Origin: Streptococcus sp. CSL10205-OR2
GTDB lineage: Bacteria; Bacillota; Bacilli; Lactobacillales; Streptococcaceae
Assembly: GCF_025660655.1 (NCBI RefSeq)
Contig: NZ_JAOTIN010000009.1
Coordinates: 19,488 to 83,487 of the forward strand
Length of the DNA: 64,000 nucleotides
Direction of reading: 5' to 3'
Numbering within the stretch: the first letter of the stretch is position 1; each line of letters starts with the position of its first letter. Positions 30,418-37,760 of the stretch are shown one piece after another. The translations under genes were made by a program, and so were the position numbers. The notes under the pieces were generated by a model, which did no database searches, was not told the origin of the DNA, and worked only from the letters and a program-made list of their open reading frames with translations.

Positions 30418-31485
30418 ATGACAGCATTATTTAATAAAATTAAAGAAGTCACAGAATTAGACGGTATTGCAGGCTACGAACACACTGTTCGCGACTTTTT
30501 ACGCCAAAAAATGACACCATTTGTTGATAGCGTAGAAACAGATGGTCTGGGTGGTATTTTTGGTATCAAAAACAGTCAAGCAACTGATGCGCCACGCATA
30601 ATGGTGGCTGCTCACATGGATGAAGTTGGTTTTATGGTAAGTGAGATTAAATCAGATGGTACCATACGTGTCGTTCCAATCGGTGGTTGGAATCCCCTTG
30701 TGATTAGCTCACAACGCTTCACCCTCTACACAAGAAGTGGACAAGCCATTCCTTTAATTTCTGGCTCAGTGCCTCCACACCTCCTAAGAGGAACAGGCAG
30801 TACACCTAGCCTCCCTCAAGTATCAGACATTATCTTTGATGGTGGCTTCACGGATAAAAAAGAAGCAGAAACCTTTGGCATCACACCTGGTGACATTATT
30901 GTCCCAGCGTCTGAAACAATCCTTACTGCCAACCAAAAAAACATCATCAGTAAGGCTTGGGACAACCGTTACGGTGTCTTAATGGTGACTGAACTCCTTG
31001 AAAACCTAAAAGATACCAAACTGTCAAATACCTTGATTGCTGGTGCTAACGTTCAAGAAGAAGTCGGTCTTCGCGGTGCCCATGTCTCAGCGACTAAGTT
31101 TGACCCAGAACTGTTCTTTGCAGTTGACTGCTCACCTGCAGGTGATGTTTATGGTGACCAAGGCAAAGTCGGTGACGGTACTCTCATTCGCTTCTACGAT
31201 CCAGGACACATCATGCTCAAAGACATGCGTGATTTCCTCCTTGACACGGCTGAGTCTGCTGGTATTAAATATCAGTATTACACAGGAAAAGGAGGGACAG
31301 ATGCCGGAGCAGCTCACCTTAAAAATGGTGGGATTCCGTCTACAACCATTGGCGTTTGTGCTCGCTATATCCACTCACACCAAACACTCTATGCGATGGA
31401 TGACTTCCTAGAAGCACAAGCCTACCTCCAAGCAATCATCAAACGCCTTGATCGCTCTACGGTCAATACGATTAAAGGTTACTAA
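30418..31485 (+). CDS. pepA: glutamyl aminopeptidase PepA (M42 family)
   Basis: A 355-residue cytoplasmic metallopeptidase that removes N-terminal Glu/Asp residues, part of peptide utilisation. Metal ligands are visible: His and Asp in AAHMDEVGF, Asp in AWDNRYG, the EE pair in QEEVGLRG, Asp in VDCSPAGD, and His in HSHQT. The promoter is an extended TGTTATAAT at 30385-30393 with a GAGGT ribosome site. Divergent from the DUF4651 gene. Confidence 0.95.
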   Translation: MTALFNKIKEVTELDGIAGYEHTVRDFLRQKMTPFVDSVETDGLGGIFGIKNSQATDAPRIMVAAHMDEVGFMVSEIKSDGTIRVVPIGGWNPLVISSQRFTLYTRSGQAIPLISGSVPPHLLRGTGSTPSLPQVSDIIFDGGFTDKKEAETFGITPGDIIVPASETILTANQKNIISKAWDNRYGVLMVTELLENLKDTKLSNTLIAGANVQEEVGLRGAHVSATKFDPELFFAVDCSPAGDVYGDQGKVGDGTLIRFYDPGHIMLKDMRDFLLDTAESAGIKYQYYTGKGGTDAGAAHLKNGGIPSTTIGVCARYIHSHQTLYAMDDFLEAQAYLQAIIKRLDRSTVNTIKGY

Positions 31486-31491
31486 GAAAAC

Positions 31492-31524
31492 AAAAAACAT
31501 TTGAGACAATCTCAAATGTTTTTT
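31492..31524. terminator. terminator between pepA and the CPBP gene
   Basis: A perfect 15-bp stem (31492-31506 with 31510-31524) with CAA loop and A/T flanks, usable from both sides. Confidence 0.9.
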
Positions 31525-31542
31525 ATTGTTGTCGTAGAATGA

Positions 31543-32220
31543 TTAACCCATTTGCGTCATAATTAAGAAAAAAGCAATCAGATTATTGACAAAATGAAGC
31601 AAGATGCTGTATTCAATTCTCTTTGTCTTATAAACTACAAAAGTTAGAGCAGTACTCATCAGTCCATAAATAATAAAACTACCAAGATTTGTCGGCATAT
31701 GAAATAGTGCAAACAAAATACCACCAACGATTAAGCCAAGAGTTGGTCGATTTTTAAAAAGATAGTGCGGTAAGAACTTTCTAAACAAGAGTTCTTCCAT
31801 GACAGGTGCTGCAAGGACAATCATGACAAACATGATAACCATAGGGACACGACTGATTAAATCAAGGATGATTTGCTGATTATCAGTTGTTGCCTGCCCA
31901 TCAGCAGATATGAAAAGACTACCTAGTATACTACCAAGCAATATCACTGGATAACCAATAGCAACAACAAGGAGAGTTATGATGGGTGATAGTTTTTCCT
32001 TAAGCGAGATAAACTGCTTTTTAATGGCAAAATAAAGAAAAGCAAAAATAGTGGCTAACTGTATCAAAACAGTCACGATAATTTGAAAAAGATCAAAATC
32101 ACTATTCACTAGTTGATTCATACTGACAAAAAAGCCAATCGGTATCTGTCCTAAAATAAGAACCCCTGTCCAAAGCAACAAAACAAGAATGCCAAAAGCA
32201 ATTGATTTTAATTTATTCAT
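31543..32220 (-). CDS. CPBP-family intramembrane glutamic protease
   Basis: A 225-residue multi-span protein (CAAX protease and bacteriocin-processing family, Abi). The conserved motifs are complete: EELLFR at 142-147, FALFH with H174, and HFVNN with H209 and N212/N213. About seven hydrophobic segments are visible. Such proteins often give self-immunity to bacteriocins or act in peptide processing. It is last in an XRE-membrane protein-CPBP operon, with 17 bp from the previous gene. Confidence 0.88.
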   Translation of the reverse strand: MNKLKSIAFGILVLLLWTGVLILGQIPIGFFVSMNQLVNSDFDLFQIIVTVLIQLATIFAFLYFAIKKQFISLKEKLSPIITLLVVAIGYPVILLGSILGSLFISADGQATTDNQQIILDLISRVPMVIMFVMIVLAAPVMEELLFRKFLPHYLFKNRPTLGLIVGGILFALFHMPTNLGSFIIYGLMSTALTFVVYKTKRIEYSILLHFVNNLIAFFLIMTQMG

Positions 32221-32237
32221 TTTCTAATAATAACCCC

Positions 32238-32687
32238 TTAAAGTAATTTTTCTAATAATAATTTGATGAGTAAAAATCCGTAGACATGTATAGCAATGAT
32301 AACCAAGAGTAGTAACTGAAGTGAAATGGCAAGATGAAAAAAAGACTGTAAAAAAACTAAAACGATAAGTAAGAGCGTTTCAATGACATAAGTGATTTGA
32401 GCTGCCAAATTTTGAAGATAGGATTGACGTTCATCAGCAAACTTGACATAAAAAGCATCAAATCTTTTCTTATTGGTAATCAAATACCATTGATAGAGAC
32501 TGACAACGATAATAGCTAGTGAAAAACCAAACCAAAAATTATGATAAAAATTTGATAGATGCTGGTTGATTGGAAATAAAAGTAAGACAATTCCCAGTAA
32601 AATTCCTATCAAAGCCTGCCAAAACATTACCCGTTTCACTTTTTTCCGTGTTTTCTTTTGAAAAAGAAAATAACTGATTAAAAACAT
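32238..32687 (-). CDS. four-span membrane protein of the XRE/CPBP cassette
   Basis: A 149-residue protein with four hydrophobic segments at about 18-40, 50-68, 95-115 and 118-140. A charged loop in the middle has the sequence NKKRFDAFYVKFADERQ. I do not recognise its family. It lies between the XRE regulator (2 bp away) and the CPBP protease, so these three are one unit. Confidence 0.7.
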   Translation of the reverse strand: MFLISYFLFQKKTRKKVKRVMFWQALIGILLGIVLLLFPINQHLSNFYHNFWFGFSLAIIVVSLYQWYLITNKKRFDAFYVKFADERQSYLQNLAAQITYVIETLLLIVLVFLQSFFHLAISLQLLLLVIIAIHVYGFLLIKLLLEKLL

Positions 32688-32689
32688 TA

Positions 32690-32893
32690 CTAATCCTCGT
32701 CTTCCTCAAATAAAAAAATATCCTCAATGGAACGATTAAAAAATTTGGCAATCTTAAAGGCCAATTCTAACGACGCCGTATACCTCCCCCTTTCAAGAGA
32801 GATGATCGTCTGGCGCGTGACATCTAAAGACTCCGCTAGTTCTGCTTGACTGAGCTTTTGCGCCTTTCTCAGTTCCTGAATTCTCGTTTTCAT
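32690..32893 (-). CDS. small XRE-family transcriptional regulator
   Basis: A 67-residue helix-turn-helix protein. The HTH covers about 4-58 with the classical pattern LSQAELAESLDVTRQTIISLE. It resembles YozG/YvaO-type autoregulators that precede membrane protein operons. A strong promoter and an inverted repeat across the start region suggest self-repression. Confidence 0.9.
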   Translation of the reverse strand: MKTRIQELRKAQKLSQAELAESLDVTRQTIISLERGRYTASLELAFKIAKFFNRSIEDIFLFEEDED

Positions 32894-32917
32894 CTTTTTT
32901 TCTTTCTATCAATACCA

Positions 32918-32939
32918 AATGTATAGTTCGCTTTACATT
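32918..32939. promoter_or_regulatory. probable operator of the XRE regulator
   Basis: Inverted repeat AATGTA, 10-base centre, TACATT, located just downstream of the -10 box and before the ribosome site. Confidence 0.5.
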
Positions 32940-32942
32940 ATT

Positions 32943-32971
32943 AGTATAATCGCCAGACGATGTTTTGTCAA
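32943..32971 (-). promoter_or_regulatory. promoter of the XRE/membrane protein/CPBP cassette
   Basis: Minus strand: consensus -35 TTGACA (32966-32971), 17-bp spacer, -10 TATACT (32943-32948). Confidence 0.85.
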
Positions 32972-32988
32972 GATTTTAAGACTGAAAA

Positions 32989-33015
32989 AACGGTTAGACA
33001 AAAAGTCTAACCGTT
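32989..33015 (-). terminator. terminator at the distal end of the defence locus
   Basis: An 11-bp perfect stem (32989-32999 with 33005-33015) with A/T loop. On the minus strand it is followed by TTTTTTC. It lies before the XRE cassette promoter. Confidence 0.85.
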
Positions 33016-33020
33016 AGTTG

Positions 33021-33154
33021 TTAAAGCTTAAAGTCTTTTAAAAAGTTTTCCAACTCTGTCTGTGCTTCTGGTGTTGTGCCTTTTAGTTGTCCAAGCATGC
33101 TCATCAAGTCTTGGCTTTGCTGTTCTATGTTATGGATAAGAAAATAGAGAGACA
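33021..33154 (-). pseudogene. 3' remnant of an older gene
   Basis: Reading the minus strand, an open frame of about 44 codons ends at TAA (33021-33023), right before the terminator. It is blocked upstream by a stop near 33155 and has no proper start. The residues NIEQQSQDLMSMLG and GTTPEAQTELENFLKD look like a genuine C-terminal helix pair of a larger protein. It starts just before the qatD stop. I take it to be the C-terminal end of a gene, perhaps hsdM or hsdR, left behind when the qat cassette entered. Identity is not certain. Confidence 0.5.
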
Positions 33155-33162
33155 ATCACTTC

Positions 33163-33882
33163 CTATCTCAATATTTTTTTTGAATTAGTTTGAATTTGGA
33201 TAATAACATCATCTAACTTACATTGTTTTATTTTTGCTATTTGAATACTAGTGTCTTCTAAGATTTCATAATCATATCTTTTTTTACTCTCTTTTGTAAA
33301 AGGAGCATCTGTTTCTAAAACGATTTTGTCTAAAGGAATGCTATCAATTAAGCTAACCCCTTTTTTTGTTGTTACCATGTCTAAATTGACAGATATATAG
33401 ATGTTTTCATTTTTTTTCATAGCATTTAGTAACCTTTTAAGATCTCCAGTATACCAATGTAAAATATATATATTATTATTGTTAACTAATTCTTCAAATA
33501 TATAACGTTCAGACTTTCTTGAATGAATTGATATAATTTTACCCTCAGTTTGGTTGCATTCATCCATTATTTTCCTGAATATTTTCAGTTGTTTTTCAAA
33601 AGAAATTTTATTGCTTTCAGAATTATCTAACCCAACTTCTCCCACGAATCTTGTTTTACGCAAATTACGTTTAAAATGGTCAAAGCAGTTAGGGTACTCT
33701 TCAATCAATTCTGGATGGTAACCTAACGCTAAAAAAGTATTTTCAGAATCTTTATATTTTGGATAATATTTTTCAAACAAAACTGGTAAATTTGTCATAA
33801 ATACTATTTTATTATCACTTTCTAGAATTTTAAAATTGTTATTGTATAAATCTGGATGACAATGAAAATCAATTAATTTCAT
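33163..33882 (-). CDS. qatD: QatD: TatD-like metal-dependent DNase of the Qat system
   Basis: A 239-residue TIM-barrel hydrolase. All TatD metal ligands are visible: H7 and H9 in DFHCHP, E82 in VGEVGLD, H120 in ISIHSRKS, H142 in ILHWYTGD, and D192 in LETDAPFT. It overlaps qatC by 14 bases. TatD proteins are 3'-5' DNases; in Qat systems this member is needed for phage defence. At 239 residues it is slightly shorter than housekeeping TatD (about 255-260), and its context with QatA-C makes a housekeeping role unlikely. Confidence 0.88.
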   Translation of the reverse strand: MKLIDFHCHPDLYNNNFKILESDNKIVFMTNLPVLFEKYYPKYKDSENTFLALGYHPELIEEYPNCFDHFKRNLRKTRFVGEVGLDNSESNKISFEKQLKIFRKIMDECNQTEGKIISIHSRKSERYIFEELVNNNNIYILHWYTGDLKRLLNAMKKNENIYISVNLDMVTTKKGVSLIDSIPLDKIVLETDAPFTKESKKRYDYEILEDTSIQIAKIKQCKLDDVIIQIQTNSKKILR

Positions 33883-35161
33883 TCACGTGAACCTCTTTAA
33901 ATATTTCATATAATTCTTCTATACTCCTATTATAAATGTCAGCAAACTCAAACAAATTGTTTATTAATGGACCAGATTTTTGTATATCAAAAATTGCTCT
34001 GTTGGGATTATGCTTTTCAAGCATTTGTAAAAAAGCATTTTTGTTTAAAATTCCAGCTTCAGATTCGTTTAAGCCATTGTGTCTATACTCTGTTTCATCT
34101 TTTCCGTAAGCTGATAATATAGCTGCTTTCCGAACTATACAAGGAATACAATCACCACAATGTTTTGATGTTTTTTCTTTTTTAAATCTACCATTATCTG
34201 GGTGTGAACAAGACATAGTATTAACATAATGCTCTTTTAAGAAATTACTATTTTTACAATCCTTCATCATTTCACCTTTAGTTTTAAATTGATAAGGATT
34301 GATGATTTCAATGTCTAAATTCATATTGTTTATAAGATCTTGTAGTTTGCTCATATAGTATGGATGTGTTGTTCTAGTGCTACTACTACCAAATCTCGCA
34401 CCTGATAAAGGTACATTTAGCGAAATATAACCATTTTCTGGAATGAACAACTGTGTTTTTTTCTCGGAGGCTGAAGCATATGCAATAGCATGAGAGAAAA
34501 ACATAAAAGACCTTGTTCGCGTCGTATCTTCTTTTCCGTTTTTTGCAACAACATAAGACTGAATATGATCTTTTTCATCTAACTTATATTGATTCTTAAC
34601 AGCACCAAAAATACTATTTTGATAACTTTTTGTGCCTTTTCCTCCGCCATAATGACTCACTAACAATATTGGAGAAGTTATTTCTTCAAGCAAATCTATT
34701 GCCCCTATAAAAGAGTCCAAGCCACCTGAGAACATACATATTTTGTCGTAGTACCTTTTATCAAGCTCTTTATATTTTTTAGATGAATAGTATAGTTCTT
34801 CTTGGAATACCGTTTTAGTTCTGAATTCAAAATCCCAATTATCTCCACTTAGAAAATTTAACATATTAGTTACCAGGTTTTTTTGAGAATTCCAAAAATC
34901 GACATCAGATACTGGAATATTTAAACTAATAGTCCTAGTCCAACCATCATTTTGAATGTTTCTTTTTACTGTTCGGTCACAAACAAATACAAAAATGGAC
35001 AGATATAGTAAATCAATTGCTAACTTTGAAAACTCTTTTTCTAATTTTATGTAATTATCCCAAAAGTTAAAACCAATATCTTTCTTATTTGTTATATCTA
35101 GTTTTTCATCATAGCCTTCAGGAATATTATCAATTGATTCATTCGTGCAATATATTTTCAT
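33869..35161 (-). CDS. qatC: QatC: QueC-like PP-loop ATPase of the Qat system
   Basis: A 430-residue protein. The N-terminal 135 residues are Qat-specific. A QueC-type N-type PP-loop follows, with the ATP-pyrophosphatase motif SGGLDS at 145-150. The zinc-site cysteines C318, C335, C338 and C341 (CGDCIPC) match those of QueC, which forms preQ0 from CDG. It is about twice the length of QueC and there are no other queuosine genes near, so a defence role is more likely than base synthesis. It starts 1 bp after qatB. Confidence 0.88.
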   Translation of the reverse strand: MKIYCTNESIDNIPEGYDEKLDITNKKDIGFNFWDNYIKLEKEFSKLAIDLLYLSIFVFVCDRTVKRNIQNDGWTRTISLNIPVSDVDFWNSQKNLVTNMLNFLSGDNWDFEFRTKTVFQEELYYSSKKYKELDKRYYDKICMFSGGLDSFIGAIDLLEEITSPILLVSHYGGGKGTKSYQNSIFGAVKNQYKLDEKDHIQSYVVAKNGKEDTTRTRSFMFFSHAIAYASASEKKTQLFIPENGYISLNVPLSGARFGSSSTRTTHPYYMSKLQDLINNMNLDIEIINPYQFKTKGEMMKDCKNSNFLKEHYVNTMSCSHPDNGRFKKEKTSKHCGDCIPCIVRKAAILSAYGKDETEYRHNGLNESEAGILNKNAFLQMLEKHNPNRAIFDIQKSGPLINNLFEFADIYNRSIEELYEIFKEVHVNEIN

Positions 35162-35162
35162 T

Positions 35163-35894
35163 TTATTCCTCCATAATCTCTAGACAAGAATTTAAAATCT
35201 TATTAAATGAATCTTCTGTAAAATAGTCGTATTGATATGAGTTGAATCCTACCTCAACACAGGCTTGGATATATTCTTTAATCTCTTTTTCTACCTTTAT
35301 AGCTTCTTCAATGTTGCTTCCTTTTTTTTCAAATGAATGTCCATAATCAACTAACATTACTTGCCAAATTAATTCCCTGATAAAATACTGAAGTAAGTAT
35401 TTTGCTTCAATTTCAGTTAAAGAATTTTTATCACTTAACAATACACTCATTTCTTCTAGAGTATTTGCTGTAGCACTCCTTATCGCTATATCATCTTTTG
35501 ATATAGAATTTTCTACTATATAATTTACCAAAAGTGATATGGATTCTACTGTGGTCTTGTTCTTGAATTGATCTCCCAATGAGGCAATTGTAGTAGTAAA
35601 TCCATCTTTTGTTATACTACTCAATAAATGAAAAAAATTACTTCCTGAGGAACTTATACCTTGCCTAGATGAGAAAGCTTTGGTTCCACCAGTGGCTCCA
35701 ATATAATTACTAACAACTTTTTTCGAACTTCCAATGTTTCCACCAGAAGATAGGTATTTACTCATGGATGTTTTAGCTGTCGTCCAATTTGGCCTATCTA
35801 AATCTTTTTCCTCGTTATTATTATCTTCTGATAAAAAATCATTGGGTAATAATGCATCTCCTTTTTTACCTTTAAAAGAACCTGATGTACCCAT
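35163..35894 (-). CDS. qatB: QatB protein of the Qat system
   Basis: A 243-residue soluble protein, mostly helical after residue 60. The N-terminus MGTSGSFKGKKGDALLP is Gly/Ser/Lys rich with the MGTS start that I recall for QatB proteins. No catalytic motif is visible. Its start overlaps the qatA stop (TAATG), and qatC follows after 1 bp. After Met removal the exposed residue would be Gly2. Identification rests on N-terminus, size and position between qatA and qatC. Confidence 0.8.
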   Translation of the reverse strand: MGTSGSFKGKKGDALLPNDFLSEDNNNEEKDLDRPNWTTAKTSMSKYLSSGGNIGSSKKVVSNYIGATGGTKAFSSRQGISSSGSNFFHLLSSITKDGFTTTIASLGDQFKNKTTVESISLLVNYIVENSISKDDIAIRSATANTLEEMSVLLSDKNSLTEIEAKYLLQYFIRELIWQVMLVDYGHSFEKKGSNIEEAIKVEKEIKEYIQACVEVGFNSYQYDYFTEDSFNKILNSCLEIMEE

Positions 35895-37717
35895 TATATC
35901 CCTCCATTATTTTTTTCGTCCCATTTTTGTATAACTTTACGCATATTCTCACTAGCTGGTATTGTTAATCCGGTTAAGTTCTCAGCGTATTTTTTCATCG
36001 GAGGAGTTATATAGTTTGATGGTAGACCCGATATTTTTTGTACTGCAAAATCAGCACACTCATTTCTTTTAGTACTTAAATCAATCAACCCCTTAAATAC
36101 ACTGAATCTCTTATCCGCAGGCTGTTTAATAAATTCTTCAAAAAACCTTTCAACTATAAGATTAAGCTCAACAGAAGAAATATTTTTAATATTTCCCTCA
36201 GTATTGAATATAGCAATACTGCTTCCTGATAAATAAGCCTTTATAATTTGCACTGCTTCGTTAGAGAATACTTTACCAAATGAAACTGACTCCAACCCTT
36301 TGTTACGTGATAAGTAAAAGTAGGGTTTAAGATCGTGATTTATAATATCAGGCTCTGTTTTAACCCACTGCTCAAACCATTCATCTTTCCATTTTTTATC
36401 ACTCTTTTGTTTTTTTATTTGATTACTTTCTTTAGGTTCAGCTTTTTGATCATCAGTTTCTCTTTCATCCTCATTCTCTTGATAGTAACTCAAAACATCA
36501 TTTAGTTTATTTTCTTGTTGTAATTTCATAAAGTCTGTAAATATTGATGGTTTAACATATTGAAGAACCATAACCTTCACTAAAACTTGATCGTTGATCT
36601 CAATTTCTTTTAACTCAGCTGTTCTTTTTCTTAGCTCAAATTCATTTAAGAATCTCTTAAATTGCCTTGGATTACCATTTAATCCAAAATTTAAAAGCTC
36701 TGCTATCCTTTTCGCTAAAGTAAAATTTCTTACTATAATTCCATTGTCTTTAATTTTGTCTGGTAAAGATACACTAGATAAATTTTCTCTATATTGATTG
36801 ATTAATTCACTTTTTAATGATAAAAATTTGTCATCATCTACCCCATCTTCACTTAATAAAAGTGTTATATAAAGCTCTGTTTCAGCAACATTCATTCTAG
36901 GTATACGTACTGGATATTGAACAATTTTTTCTAAATATTCTTTACCAATATCTATCTTTGAACCACCATCCAATATATCTTCTGAGTATTTTTGTTTTAT
37001 GGCATAAGCGATTTGCCTTTCATCTGCTCCATAAATAAAGGCTACTTTTCCAGAAAACATAAATAGTCTCATAGCTTCAAATATTTCTAAAATCGTCTCT
37101 GTAGAACATCTATCAATTTCATCTATATAGATTACTACTCTTGAAATATTTGTTTCTTTAATCAATTCCCCAAACTTTTCTCTAAAGTTTGAGATTTCAT
37201 TTCTGATCTTTTCATCTGATGTTGCTTCAAGATAATTGTCTTTAACAGTATCTATAAATTCCTTAATATTTTCTGACTGCCCAAAAATTAATTCGGGTGT
37301 AGTTGAAGAGGGATTAGTGCTGTGGGCGGTTAATGCACTAAAAAATCCTTTAGAGATAATTGGTATTAAGTTCATGTTTAACAAACTTTTTCTTAACCCG
37401 TTAAAAGTTTCTTTGGCCTTCCCTTCTATTGTTCTTTTTTCTTCAATTGAATCTAGTAAATAGTTAATAATTGTTGTTTTAATTTCGTCATATCCCTCAA
37501 ACAACCATGCATTGAAATTTACAATTAAAATTTTATCATCTTTATCTTTCAACTTTTTTTGGCTTATTGACATAATGCTGGATTTTCCGCTACCCCAATC
37601 TCCATATACTCCAATACTTGCGGGTAGTAAGCTGTCATCTAAAATTATGTCGTTTACTAATTTTGCTATATATTCAAAATCTATATAATCGATGTGCGAT
37701 TCGCTATCTTTCCACAT
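35894..37717 (-). CDS. qatA: QatA: KAP-family P-loop ATPase of the Qat system
   Basis: A 607-residue KAP NTPase. Walker A GDWGSGKS is at 39-46, the KAP-specific FNAWLFEGYDE near 66-76, and Walker B IDEIDRC at 196-202. There is a hydrophobic segment at about 114-126. The C-terminal 200 residues are charged and helical. It has a strong AAAGGAG ribosome site. It begins 43 bp after the restriction gene, the widest gap in the operon, so qat may have its own start of transcription. KAP ATPases are the expected first gene of qatABCD. Confidence 0.88.
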   Translation of the reverse strand: MWKDSESHIDYIDFEYIAKLVNDIILDDSLLPASIGVYGDWGSGKSSIMSISQKKLKDKDDKILIVNFNAWLFEGYDEIKTTIINYLLDSIEEKRTIEGKAKETFNGLRKSLLNMNLIPIISKGFFSALTAHSTNPSSTTPELIFGQSENIKEFIDTVKDNYLEATSDEKIRNEISNFREKFGELIKETNISRVVIYIDEIDRCSTETILEIFEAMRLFMFSGKVAFIYGADERQIAYAIKQKYSEDILDGGSKIDIGKEYLEKIVQYPVRIPRMNVAETELYITLLLSEDGVDDDKFLSLKSELINQYRENLSSVSLPDKIKDNGIIVRNFTLAKRIAELLNFGLNGNPRQFKRFLNEFELRKRTAELKEIEINDQVLVKVMVLQYVKPSIFTDFMKLQQENKLNDVLSYYQENEDERETDDQKAEPKESNQIKKQKSDKKWKDEWFEQWVKTEPDIINHDLKPYFYLSRNKGLESVSFGKVFSNEAVQIIKAYLSGSSIAIFNTEGNIKNISSVELNLIVERFFEEFIKQPADKRFSVFKGLIDLSTKRNECADFAVQKISGLPSNYITPPMKKYAENLTGLTIPASENMRKVIQKWDEKNNGGI

Positions 37718-37760
37718 ACCTTCTCCTTTCTAGCTCTATTTGCCAAATTGGTATATTTAC

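Noticed and set aside
33163..33882. Housekeeping TatD gene
   Set aside because: The metal ligands fit TatD, but the gene overlaps qatC and ends the Qat operon, so QatD is the better reading.
33869..35161. Queuosine synthesis gene queC
   Set aside because: It is too long, has an extra N-terminal domain, and no queD, queE or queF lie nearby.
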